DNA of 7,106 nt. Origin: an uncultured bacterium. GTDB lineage: Bacteria > Bacillota > Clostridia > Oscillospirales > Oscillospiraceae. Position 1 is the stretch's first letter, and the number at the start of each line of letters is the position of its first letter. Below the pieces are notes generated by a model. The model was given only the letters and a program-made list of their open reading frames with translations, was not told the origin of the DNA and did not search any database. Positions 1 to 5,940 of this stretch are shown here, one piece after another. The stretch covers positions 1-7,106 of the forward strand of contig CAJMLC010000100.1 of assembly GCA_905214155.1 (NCBI GenBank). Reading direction: 5' to 3'. The translations under genes and the position numbers were made by a program.

Positions 1-706
1 TCAATTTCGATCACCACCAGAAAATCCTCCGGCTGCATCCGCTCTGGGCTGATACCGTCACGCGGCAGCTGCTGCGCAGTGTGATCGAGATCAACAGCTC
101 TCACCTGAACACCGGCTCGCTCGGCACAAAATATCTCTTCGAGGCCCTGAGCCAGACCGGACACAGCGATGTTGCCTGCAAGGTCCTCACGCAGACCTCG
201 TACCCGAGCTACGGCTATATGCTCCGCGAGGGCGCGACAACGATCTGGGAGCGGTGGGAACGGCTGGAGAACGTCAGCATGAACTCCCACAACCACAGCC
301 AGATGTGCGATTTTGATTCCTGGCTCTACAAATCGCTCGCGGGCATCCGTGCCGACGAGACACAGCCCGGCTTCCGCCACATCGTCTTCGCGCCGGAGAT
401 CGTCAAGGACCTGCGCTATGTCCGCGCCGAGGTCGACACCGTGCAGGGCACGGTCAAGTCCGGCTGGTCCCTGTCCGAGACGGGTCTGGAGGTCAAGGTC
501 TTCATTCCCACCAACTGCACTGCAGAGCTGCGCCTCCCTGCGGTGCTCTTCGTGCGTCCCTCCCTCCTGCTGGACGGGCAGCTGCTGCTCCGGAACGGCG
601 CGGTCAGCATCGACGGCACGCCGCTGCACAGCCTCCGCGTCAAGGACGGTTGCATCTCCACCACATCGGCTCCGGTTCCTATTCCTTCTCCCTGCGCGCC
701 GAATAA
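1..706 (+). CDS. Alpha-L-rhamnosidase (GH78-type), C-terminal part; 5' end outside window, apparent 3' frameshift
   Basis: The reading frame is open at the left edge (codons start at position 3), so only the C-terminal part is visible. The protein would remove terminal alpha-L-rhamnose from plant glycosides, polysaccharides or other glycans. What is seen: the end of an (alpha/alpha)6 barrel with HLNTGSLGTKYLFEAL, then TSYPSYGYMLREGATTIWERW, then MNSHNH and SWLYKSLAGIRADETQPGF, followed by a beta-rich C-terminal domain. These match the hairpin-type catalytic and C-terminal domains of GH78 enzymes. The frame that carries all of these does not stop where expected. After KDGCISTT (to about 665) the family-like ending GSGSYSFSLRAE and its TAA (704-706) lie in the next frame. 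Adding one C in the run at 660-665 would join them as ...STTIGSGSYSF.... Left as it is, the first frame runs on to 1019, through the terminator and antisense to tatD, which is implausible. Family assignment is confident; whether the frameshift is real or a sequence error is open. Confidence 0.85.
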
Positions 707-710
707 GAAA

Positions 711-748
711 GATCGCCCTGGTATTCCAAAGGGAATACCAGGGCGATC
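711..748. terminator. Strong inverted repeat, terminator between convergent genes
   Basis: A perfect 17-bp stem (711-727 with 732-748) closes a 4-nt AAAG loop. Read on the - strand it is followed by TTTCTTA, so it best fits a terminator for the mnmG-tatD operon, whose last stop codon lies 44 nt before it. On the + strand it starts 4 nt after the expected rhamnosidase stop but is followed only by CTATATTCG, so it may act less well in that direction. The length and perfection of the stem suggest it serves both convergent genes. Confidence 0.85.
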
Positions 749-792
749 CTATATTCGTAATGATCCTTCACAGCGCTCTGCGGCCTGGGACA

Positions 793-1551
793 TCACAGCC
801 GGAACAGCTTCCTCGCGTTATCCCATGTGGCCTGCGCCACGGAGGCTGCTGGGAGGCCGCGCAGCTCCGCGATCTTCTGCGCCACCAGCGGCACATAGCC
901 CGGGTCGTTGCGCCGCCCGCGATACGGCTCCGGCGCCATATACGGGCAGTCCGTCTCGATCAGGATGCGGTTCAGCGGGATGCTCTTCGCCGTCTCCACG
1001 GCCTTGCGCGCGTTTTTGAACGTGACCACGCCGGTGAAGCCGATATACCAGCCGCGGCGCACCAGTTCGTTCGCCAGCTCCGGCGAGCCGGAGAAGCAGT
1101 GGAACACGCCCTTCACCGATGGGTATTCGTCAATGATTGTCAGCGCATCGCCGTGGGCCTCGCGCTCGTGGATGACGACCGGCAGCTCCAGCTCCTCCGC
1201 CAGCGCCAATTGCAAACGCATGGCATGCTGTTGCACATCGCGCGGCACATCCTCATAGTGGTAATCGAGGCCGATCTCGCCGATGGCCTTCACGCGCGGG
1301 TGCCGCGCGAGCTTCCGATACGTCAGGATGCGCGCCTCGTCCACCTGGTCCGCGTCGTCCGGGTGGCTGCCCACGGCGGCCCAGATCCAGTCGTACCGCT
1401 CGGCCAGCTGCACCGACCGCTCGCTCGACGGCAGGTCGCAGCCGATGTTCATCATGCCGCGTACCTGATTCTGTGCCATGCGGGCCAGGATCTCTTCAAA
1501 ATCTTCTGCAAAGCACGCCTCGTCGAGGTGTGCGTGGGAATCAAAATACAT
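793..1551 (-). CDS. tatD: TatD family metal-dependent hydrolase / DNase
   Basis: A 252-residue protein of the TatD (YcfH-like) amidohydrolase superfamily, a TIM-barrel metalloenzyme of the cytoplasm. Characterised members have 3'-5' exonuclease or DNase activity; the physiological substrate in this organism cannot be read from the sequence. Visible motifs in order: SHAHLD at the N-terminus with metal ligands H6 and H8, GEIGLDYHYED with E92, VIHERE with H128, HCFSGS with H151, GFTGVVTFKN, and ETDCPYMAP with D201. These make up the full metal-binding set, and the length is normal for the family. The ATG is preceded by an AGGAGAGGA ribosome binding site (1556-1564) with a 4-nt spacer. The gene starts 14 nt after the mnmG stop on the same strand, so it is the second gene of a two-gene operon ending at the hairpin at 711-748. 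Confidence 0.95.
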   Translation of the reverse strand: MYFDSHAHLDEACFAEDFEEILARMAQNQVRGMMNIGCDLPSSERSVQLAERYDWIWAAVGSHPDDADQVDEARILTYRKLARHPRVKAIGEIGLDYHYEDVPRDVQQHAMRLQLALAEELELPVVIHEREAHGDALTIIDEYPSVKGVFHCFSGSPELANELVRRGWYIGFTGVVTFKNARKAVETAKSIPLNRILIETDCPYMAPEPYRGRRNDPGYVPLVAQKIAELRGLPAASVAQATWDNARKLFRL

Positions 1552-1565
1552 GGGGTCCTCTCCTA

Positions 1566-3437
1566 CTATTGTTCCCGTTGTCCGAGCCAGATGAGCAGCA
1601 CCGCAATATCCGCCGGGGACACGCCGGAGATGCGGCTCGCCTGCCCGATGGAGAGCGGACGAATCTCATTCAATTTCTGCCGCGCCTCCACGCGCAGCCC
1701 GCCGATGGCGGCATAGTCTGCGTCCGGCGGGAGCAGGCGATTCTCTTCCCGCTGGAAGTCCTCCACCTGCTTCTGCTGCCGCGCAATGTAGCCGGCATAC
1801 TTCATCTGAATTTCCACGGCCTCGCGCACGGCCTTCGGCAGCGCCGGGCGCTCCGGGTCAAACGGTGCCAGATCGTTATATGCGATCTGCGGCCGCCGCA
1901 CCAGGTCGGCCAGACGGGCCGAGCCCTTCACCGCCGCCGTGCCCTTTTCCGTCAGCATTGCGTTCAGCGCCGCCGACTCCGGGATGCCGCTCGACTCGAG
2001 CCGGCGGATCTCCTGCGCCACGGCGCGGTATTTTTCCTGTACCGCCTCATACTGCGCGTCGCTGACGAGGCCGATCCGGTGCCCGATGACGGACAGGCGC
2101 TCGTCGGCGTTGTCCTGCCGGTGCAGCAGCCGGTATTCCGAGCGGCTCGTCATGATGCGGTACGGCTCGTTCGTGCCCTTCGTCACGAGGTCGTCGATCA
2201 GCGTGCCGATATATCCGTCCGAGCGCTTTAAGATCATCGGCGCTTCGCCCTTGATCTTCAGCGCCGCGTTCACACCCGCGACGAAGCCCTGCACTGCCGC
2301 TTCCTCATATCCGCTCGAGCCGTTGAACTGTCCCGCGCCGTAGAGGCCAGGGATCTTTTTGCTCTCCAGCGTCGGCAGCAGCTCCGTCGGGTCGATGCAG
2401 TCATATTCAATGGCATAGGCCGGGCGCATCATCTCCGCGTGCTCCAATCCCGCGATCGTGTGCAGCATCGCGATCTGCACATCCTCCGGCAGGCTCGACG
2501 AAAGGCCCTGTATATACATCTCGTCCGTCCCGAGGCCGCACGGCTCCACAAACAGCTGGTGCCGCGCCTTGTCCGGGAAGCGGTCGATCTTCGTCTCGAT
2601 CGACGGGCAGTACCGCGGCCCGACCGATTCGATCATCCCGTTGAACAGCGGCGATCGGTCAAAATTCTCGCGGATGATGCGGTGCGTCTCCTCATTGGTA
2701 TAGGTCAGATAGCAGACGGCGCGGTTCTCCGGCGGCGTGACCGTCGAAAACGAAAAGCCCTCCGGCTCCGCATCCCCCGGCTGGATCTCCATTTTCTCCA
2801 CATCGATCGACCGCCGGTTCACGCGCGGCGGCGTCCCGGTCTTGAAGCGCCGCATCCGCAGCCCCAATGCCTTCAGGCATTCCGTCAGCCCCACGCCCAC
2901 CTGCATCCCATCCGGGCCGGAGGCGTAGGCACAGTCTCCGGTGATGACTCTTGCGTCCAGATACGTGCCCGACGCGATGATCACGGCCTTCACGCGGTAG
3001 ACCGCGCCGAGCCGCGTCGTCACGGAGCAGACCGCTCCGTCCTCCACGCCGATCTCCGTGACCATCGCCTGCTTGAGGTCGAGGTGCTCCTGCCGCTCGA
3101 GCAACTGCTTTGTATGCTCCTGATAGCGCCGTCGGTCGGCCTGTGCGCGCAGCGAGTGGACGGCCGGGCCTTTGCCGAGATTCAGCATCCGATACTGGAT
3201 GCAGCAGGCGTCCGCCGCCTTTCCCATCTCGCCGCCAAGCGCATCCAGCTCCCGCACGAGATGGCCCTTCCCTGTTCCGCCGATCGCGGGATTGCACGGC
3301 ATATTCCCCACGGCGTCGAGATTGATCGTGAACACAGCCGTGCGCAGTCCCGCACGCGCAGCGGCGAGACCCGCTTCAATTCCCGCGTGTCCCGCTCCGA
3401 TCACCGCAATATCATATCTCCCCGCATCAAATTTCAT
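1566..3437 (-). CDS. mnmG: tRNA uridine-5-carboxymethylaminomethyl modification enzyme MnmG (GidA)
   Basis: A 623-residue FAD enzyme that works with the GTPase MnmE to place a (carboxymethyl)aminomethyl group on C5 of U34 in the anticodon of tRNAs reading split codon boxes. Visible from the chosen start: a dinucleotide-binding GAGHAG at 14-19, MPCNPAIGGTGKGHLVREL with catalytic-type Cys48, KTGTPPRVNRRSID, GPRYCPSIETKIDRF with Cys277, the second family signature AGQFNGSSGYEEAAVQG near 368-384, TSRSEYRLLHRQDNADERL, and the C-terminal helical tRNA/MnmE-binding region with YAGYIARQ and LSIGQASRISGVSPADI. Length is typical and no key residue is missing. I chose the ATG at 3437 because GAGGGG (3444-3449) stands 6 nt before it. 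The open frame could also begin at a TTG at 3464, but that adds nine residues before the conserved region and would leave almost no leader after the promoter. mnmE is not in the window, and rsmG, often the next gene, lies elsewhere on the other strand. Confidence 0.97.
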   Translation of the reverse strand: MKFDAGRYDIAVIGAGHAGIEAGLAAARAGLRTAVFTINLDAVGNMPCNPAIGGTGKGHLVRELDALGGEMGKAADACCIQYRMLNLGKGPAVHSLRAQADRRRYQEHTKQLLERQEHLDLKQAMVTEIGVEDGAVCSVTTRLGAVYRVKAVIIASGTYLDARVITGDCAYASGPDGMQVGVGLTECLKALGLRMRRFKTGTPPRVNRRSIDVEKMEIQPGDAEPEGFSFSTVTPPENRAVCYLTYTNEETHRIIRENFDRSPLFNGMIESVGPRYCPSIETKIDRFPDKARHQLFVEPCGLGTDEMYIQGLSSSLPEDVQIAMLHTIAGLEHAEMMRPAYAIEYDCIDPTELLPTLESKKIPGLYGAGQFNGSSGYEEAAVQGFVAGVNAALKIKGEAPMILKRSDGYIGTLIDDLVTKGTNEPYRIMTSRSEYRLLHRQDNADERLSVIGHRIGLVSDAQYEAVQEKYRAVAQEIRRLESSGIPESAALNAMLTEKGTAAVKGSARLADLVRRPQIAYNDLAPFDPERPALPKAVREAVEIQMKYAGYIARQQKQVEDFQREENRLLPPDADYAAIGGLRVEARQKLNEIRPLSIGQASRISGVSPADIAVLLIWLGQREQ

Positions 3438-3443
3438 AGCGGT

Positions 3444-3449
3444 CCCCTC
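3444..3449 (-). promoter_or_regulatory. Ribosome binding site deciding the mnmG start
   Basis: On the - strand GAGGGG ends 6 nt before the ATG at 3437-3435. It supports that ATG over the in-frame TTG at 3464-3462, which has no comparable purine-rich site at the right distance. Confidence 0.75.
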
Positions 3450-3474
3450 GGTTTCCTGAAACAATTAACAATTT

Positions 3475-3503
3475 ATTTTAGCAAATCAACAGCTCTTTTG
3501 CAA
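3475..3503 (-). promoter_or_regulatory. Sigma-A type promoter of the mnmG-tatD operon
   Basis: On the - strand a -35 box TTGCAA (3503-3498) is followed by a 17-nt spacer and a -10 box TAAAAT (3480-3475). The spacer ends in TGC, giving an extended -10. The -10 matches the consensus at five of six positions and the -35 at four of six. Transcription would start near 3468, leaving a leader of about 30 nt before the mnmG ATG. Confidence 0.75.
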
Positions 3504-3570
3504 GTGTCCTACCCGCGAATGAAAATTTTTCAACGCCGTACTGATTTCGGCAAACTTTTCCACAGCTCCA

Positions 3571-3584
3571 TGCTACAATACAAT
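3571..3584 (+). promoter_or_regulatory. Candidate extended -10 promoter upstream of the orphan terminator
   Basis: TGCTACAAT (3571-3579) matches an extended -10 element, and a second TACAAT overlaps it at 3579-3584. No good -35 box is present at 16-18 nt upstream; a TTTTCC at 3556-3561 is the nearest and is weak. If active, it would start a transcript near 3586-3592 that ends at the terminator at 3654-3686. The call rests mainly on the -10 match and on the otherwise unexplained terminator downstream. Confidence 0.35.
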
Positions 3585-3619
3585 CACAGCTTATCCAATG
3601 CGAGCGCACTTCATATCCC

Positions 3620-3637
3620 GGCAGCCGCCCGGCTGCC
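3620..3637 (+). other. GC-rich hairpin in the mnmG-tadA intergenic region
   Basis: A perfect 7-bp stem (3620-3626 with 3631-3637) with a GCCC loop. It has no T-tract, so it is not a terminator itself. It lies about 17 nt before the terminator hairpin and may be a structural part of the same short transcript. Confidence 0.55.
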
Positions 3638-3653
3638 AATCCCACGATCCCTT

Positions 3654-3686
3654 CCCCCGACCCATTCCCGGGCCGGGGGCCTTTTT
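3654..3686 (+). terminator. Rho-independent terminator with no gene in front of it
   Basis: The arms 3654-3663 and 3670-3679 pair over nine G-C base pairs with one internal A-C mismatch and a 6-nt loop, followed by CC and five T residues (3682-3686). The T-tract is only on the + strand side, so it terminates + strand transcripts. The gene upstream, mnmG, is on the - strand and starts about 215 nt away, so no annotated + strand gene uses this signal. It ends 17 nt before the -35 box of the tadA promoter. Confidence 0.75.
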
Positions 3687-3703
3687 ATTCATAGAATGTT
3701 TGG

Positions 3704-3732
3704 TTGACGAATCTTTCAATATCAGGTATGAT
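3704..3732 (+). promoter_or_regulatory. Sigma-A type promoter of the tadA-degV-rsmG operon
   Basis: TTGACG (3704-3709) and TATGAT (3727-3732) are separated by exactly 17 nt, and each box matches the consensus at five of six positions. Transcription would start near 3739, giving a leader of about 30 nt. This supports the tadA start at 3769 and excludes the longer open frame that begins at 3598. Confidence 0.88.
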
Positions 3733-3768
3733 ATAGAAATTACAGGAATCAGCAGAAGGGGGCCGCAC

Positions 3769-4254
3769 ATGAGCGACGAGCAATGGATGCGCGAGGCGCT
3801 GGCGCTGGCGCGCGAAGCGGCGGCGGACGGCGAAGTGCCGATCGGGTGCGTGATCACTGCAGGCGACCGGATCGTAGGCCGCGGCCGCAACCGGCGCGAG
3901 TGCGGGAAGACCGCGCTGGCGCATGCGGAGCTGGAGGCCATCGGCGAGGCGTGCCGGGTACTCGGCGGGTGGCGGCTGTGGCAGTGTACGCTGTATGTGA
4001 CGCTGGAGCCATGCCCGATGTGCGCCGGGGCCATTCTGAACGCGCAGATCCCGCGCGTCGTCTGGGCTGCGCCCGCCCCGAAGACCGGCGCGGCCGGTTC
4101 GCTGGTCGACCTGCTGCATCTGTCCGGCTGCTTCCAGCCGGAGGTCACATCCGGCGTGCTCGGCGGCGAATGCGCCGCGCTGCTCACTGAATTTTTCCGC
4201 GCGCTGCGAAGCTCTCGCGCGGAGGCGAAGGAAGGAATCATCGATGCGTTATAA
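3769..4254 (+). CDS. tadA: tRNA-specific adenosine deaminase TadA
   Basis: A 161-residue zinc deaminase that converts A34 to inosine in the anticodon of tRNA-Arg(ACG), allowing one tRNA to read several arginine codons. It belongs to the cytidine deaminase fold. Visible: GEVPIGCVI near 21-29, the zinc and catalytic motif HAE (H52, proton-shuttling E54), PCPMCAGAI with zinc ligands C82 and C85, then RVVWAAPAPKTGAAGS near 96-111, the TadA form of a segment that usually reads like YGAxDPKxGAxGS. The length is normal. The ATG is preceded by AGAAGGGGG (3754-3762) with a 6-nt spacer, and a strong promoter lies just upstream. An in-frame ATG at 3598 would add 57 residues of low-complexity sequence encoded across a terminator, so I reject it. 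The last 11 nt overlap degV. The gene is first in an operon with degV and rsmG. Confidence 0.95.
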   Translation: MSDEQWMREALALAREAAADGEVPIGCVITAGDRIVGRGRNRRECGKTALAHAELEAIGEACRVLGGWRLWQCTLYVTLEPCPMCAGAILNAQIPRVVWAAPAPKTGAAGSLVDLLHLSGCFQPEVTSGVLGGECAALLTEFFRALRSSRAEAKEGIIDAL

Positions 4255-5086
4255 AATCACCGCTGACAGCACCTGCGATCTCGGCAGGGAGCTGATCGAA
4301 CAATATGACATTGGCATTCTCCCGCTCTATGTGCAGCTGGGGGAGAAAACCTACCGTGACGGCGTCGACATCCAGCCGGACGACATCTACGCCCACGTGG
4401 CAGCGGGCGGCGGACTGGCCACGACGGCGGCGGTCAACCTGGCGGACTATGTCCGCGCGTTCACCGAACTGTCCGACCGATACGACTTCGTCATCCACGT
4501 GAACATCTCGTCGGACTTCTCGTGCAGCCATCAGAACGCGAAGCTGGCCGCGGCCGATCTGCCGAACGTCTACGTGGTCGATTCGCGCAATCTCTCCACC
4601 GGGCACGGCCACATCGTGCTCGAGGCCGCGCGCATGGCCGCCGAAGGCATGGAGCCGGAGGAGATCGTGCGGCAGCTCGAGGCGCTGACGGCCCGCGTCG
4701 ACGCGAGCTTCATTCTCGAGCAGCTTGAATACATGAAAAAAGGCGGCCGCTGCTCCGCCGTGGCGCTGCTGGGTGCAAATCTGCTGAAGCTCCGGCCCTG
4801 CATCGAGGTCAAGGACGGCAAAATGGGCGTCGCAAAAAAATATCGCGGCACGTTTGCCAAGTGTCTCGAGGCATACATCGCCGACCGCCTTGCCGGGCGG
4901 GACGACATCGAGCTTGGCCGGATCTTCATCACGCACTCCGGCGTGCCGGACGAGATCGTTGCGCTGGCGAAGACCTGCATTGCCAAATATCAGACCTTTG
5001 ATGAGGTCTGCGTGACGCGCGCGGGCTGCACCGTGTCGAGCCACTGCGGCCCCGGCACGATCGGCATCCTGTTCATCCGGAAGTGA
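4244..5086 (+). CDS. DegV family fatty-acid-binding protein
   Basis: A 280-residue DegV family protein. The best-studied relatives (FakB) bind a fatty acid and present it to the kinase FakA for phosphorylation and entry into phospholipid synthesis; for this member only lipid binding can be inferred. Visible: ITADSTCDL at the N-terminus, ATTAAVN near 59-65, ISSDFSCSHQNA near 88-99 with S93 at the place of the FakB carboxylate-binding serine, VVDSRNLSTGHG near 111-121, LEYMKKGGRCSAVALLGANLLKLRPCIEVKDGKMG near 161-195, and SSHCGPGTIGILFI near the end with H267. This is the pattern of a DegV subfamily common in Clostridia. The start is supported by AAGGAAGGA (4228-4236) and overlaps the end of tadA by 11 nt, which suggests translational coupling. 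rsmG starts 4 nt after its stop. No fakA-like gene is in the window. Confidence 0.92.
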   Translation: MRYKITADSTCDLGRELIEQYDIGILPLYVQLGEKTYRDGVDIQPDDIYAHVAAGGGLATTAAVNLADYVRAFTELSDRYDFVIHVNISSDFSCSHQNAKLAAADLPNVYVVDSRNLSTGHGHIVLEAARMAAEGMEPEEIVRQLEALTARVDASFILEQLEYMKKGGRCSAVALLGANLLKLRPCIEVKDGKMGVAKKYRGTFAKCLEAYIADRLAGRDDIELGRIFITHSGVPDEIVALAKTCIAKYQTFDEVCVTRAGCTVSSHCGPGTIGILFIRK

Positions 5087-5090
5087 CGCT

Positions 5091-5774
5091 ATGAAAGAAA
5101 TTCTGAAGCATGAGGCCCCCGTGCCCCTCTCCGAGGGACAGATCGAGACCTTCTGCCGCTTCGGCGAGGCGCTGATTGAGCAGAACAAGGTCATGAATCT
5201 GACCGCCATCACCGAGCCGGACGCCGTCGCGCGGCTGCACTTTGTGGACTGCATGGCGCTGCTCCCGCTGGCGGATCTCCGAAGCAGGACGGTCATCGAC
5301 GTCGGCTGCGGCGCGGGCTTTCCCGGTGTGCCGCTGAAGATCGCGGAGCCGTCCATCCGCCTGACGCTGCTCGATTCCCTCGGCAAGCGGATGCGCTGGC
5401 TGGAGACCGTTCTGCCAGCGCTTGGCGTGGATGCCGAGGTCGTCACCGGACGCGCGGAGGAATATGTCGCCGGATGCCGCGAGCAGTACGACGCGGCCGT
5501 CTCCCGCGCAGTCGCGCGGCTGAATGTGCTGGCAGAGCTGTGCCTGCCATACGTGAAGGTGGGCGGGCAGTTTCTCGCGATGAAGGGCGCGATGGCACAG
5601 GAGGAGGCCGACGAGGCCGCGTCCGCCATCCGCAAACTCGGCGGCACGATCGAACGCATCGCGGAATATCCGATCGGCGACGCCATCCATCGTGTCGTCA
5701 TCGTCCGCAAAATTGCGCCCACGCCGAAATCCTATCCCCGGCCCTTTGCAAAGATCAAAAAATCCCCACTGTAA
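5091..5774 (+). CDS. rsmG: 16S rRNA (guanine(527)-N7)-methyltransferase RsmG (GidB)
   Basis: A 227-residue SAM-dependent methyltransferase that makes m7G at position 527 of 16S rRNA, in the 530 loop of the decoding site; loss of RsmG in other bacteria gives low-level streptomycin resistance. Visible: QNKVMNLTAIT near 31-41, HFVDCMALLPL, the SAM-binding motif VIDVGCGAGFPGVPLKI near 68-84, LTLLDSLGKRMRWLE near 91-105, VVTGRAEE near 117-124, AVSRAVARLNVLAELCLPYVKVGGQFLAMKG near 136-166, and the family C-terminus TPKSYPRPFAKIKKSPL. The length is close to that of other Firmicute RsmG proteins. The start follows the degV stop by 4 nt, with GGAAGTG over the degV stop codon as its ribosome binding site. 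It is the last gene of the operon. Its usual partner mnmG is in the window but on the other strand. Confidence 0.96.
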   Translation: MKEILKHEAPVPLSEGQIETFCRFGEALIEQNKVMNLTAITEPDAVARLHFVDCMALLPLADLRSRTVIDVGCGAGFPGVPLKIAEPSIRLTLLDSLGKRMRWLETVLPALGVDAEVVTGRAEEYVAGCREQYDAAVSRAVARLNVLAELCLPYVKVGGQFLAMKGAMAQEEADEAASAIRKLGGTIERIAEYPIGDAIHRVVIVRKIAPTPKSYPRPFAKIKKSPL

Positions 5775-5786
5775 CGACGCTCCAAA

Positions 5787-5823
5787 AGCCCCCTCGGTAG
5801 AGGGGCTGTCTGCGCTCCGCGCA
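5787..5823 (+). repeat. Two adjacent hairpins just after rsmG
   Basis: The first hairpin pairs 5787-5795 with 5800-5807 (eight base pairs, one bulged C, GGTA loop). The second pairs 5811-5815 with 5819-5823 over a TCC loop. The first starts 12 nt after the rsmG stop and could slow polymerase, but neither is followed by a T-tract, so I call them repeat structure rather than the operon terminator. Confidence 0.5.
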
Positions 5824-5906
5824 AACTGTGGGAGAATCCCCGCGAGCTGCGGAGTCCTGTAGGGACGAGGCTCTGCTCCGCCCATTTGTTGGTTTTGCAC
5901 CGCGCC

Positions 5907-5940
5907 TTGTAGGGGCCGATACCCTCATCGGCCCCTACAA
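5907..5940. repeat. Perfect 14-bp inverted repeat (TTGTAGGGGCCGAT type)
   Basis: 5907-5920 is the exact reverse complement of 5927-5940, with a 6-nt loop ACCCTC. There is no T-tract on either side, so it is not a rho-independent terminator. A partly similar TGTAGGGA string begins at 5858, which suggests a related, decayed unit in the same gap. The perfect stem suggests recent insertion or selection for the structure. Confidence 0.75.

Larger units (their letters stand above)
3586..3686 (+). ncRNA. Possible small RNA of about 100 nt (or untranslated leader) ahead of tadA
   Basis: Between the candidate promoter and a rho-independent terminator lies a stretch of about 100 nt with no convincing coding content. 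It holds a GC-rich hairpin at 3620-3637 (7-bp stem GGCAGCC/GGCTGCC, GCCC loop) and ends in the terminator hairpin. It is not recognisable as SRP RNA: the GGAAGCAGC-type apical motif is missing on both strands. It does not fold as a tRNA by eye. An ATG at 3598 opens a frame that runs into tadA, but its residues resemble no family and it reads straight across the terminator. A separate strong promoter for tadA starts just downstream, so this would be an independent short transcript, or else a decayed element. Confidence 0.3.

Noticed and set aside
81..1019. 312-codon + strand open frame taken as a complete gene
   Set aside because: The frame is already open at the left edge, so position 81 is not the start, and after about 665 it is readthrough past a frameshift into DNA antisense to tatD.
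313..1716. 467-codon + strand open frame
   Set aside because: Arginine- and serine-rich translation with no family-like motifs. It overlaps the rhamnosidase in another frame and lies antisense to tatD and the end of mnmG. It is a shadow of GC-rich codon use.
3438..3464. mnmG starting at the TTG at 3464
   Set aside because: It would start only about 4 nt after the predicted transcription start and lacks a ribosome binding site, while the ATG at 3437 has one.
3586..3690. SRP RNA (ffs) or tRNA next to tadA
   Set aside because: I looked because such RNAs are often near tadA in Firmicutes. Neither the conserved SRP apical-loop motif nor a tRNA cloverleaf or T-loop consensus is present on either strand.
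2439..3707. 422-codon + strand open frame antisense to mnmG
   Set aside because: It is the mirror of a clearly real gene, with His/Arg/Leu-rich translation and no recognisable domain.
3598..3768. N-terminally extended tadA starting at the ATG at 3598
   Set aside because: The extra 57 residues would be encoded across a terminator and the -35/-10 boxes of the tadA promoter. The ATG at 3769 has a good ribosome binding site and gives the normal family length.
4238..5722. 494-codon - strand open frame antisense to degV and rsmG
   Set aside because: It covers two genes with full sets of family motifs on the other strand. Its composition is typical of antisense GC-rich frames, and no promoter or ribosome binding site supports it.
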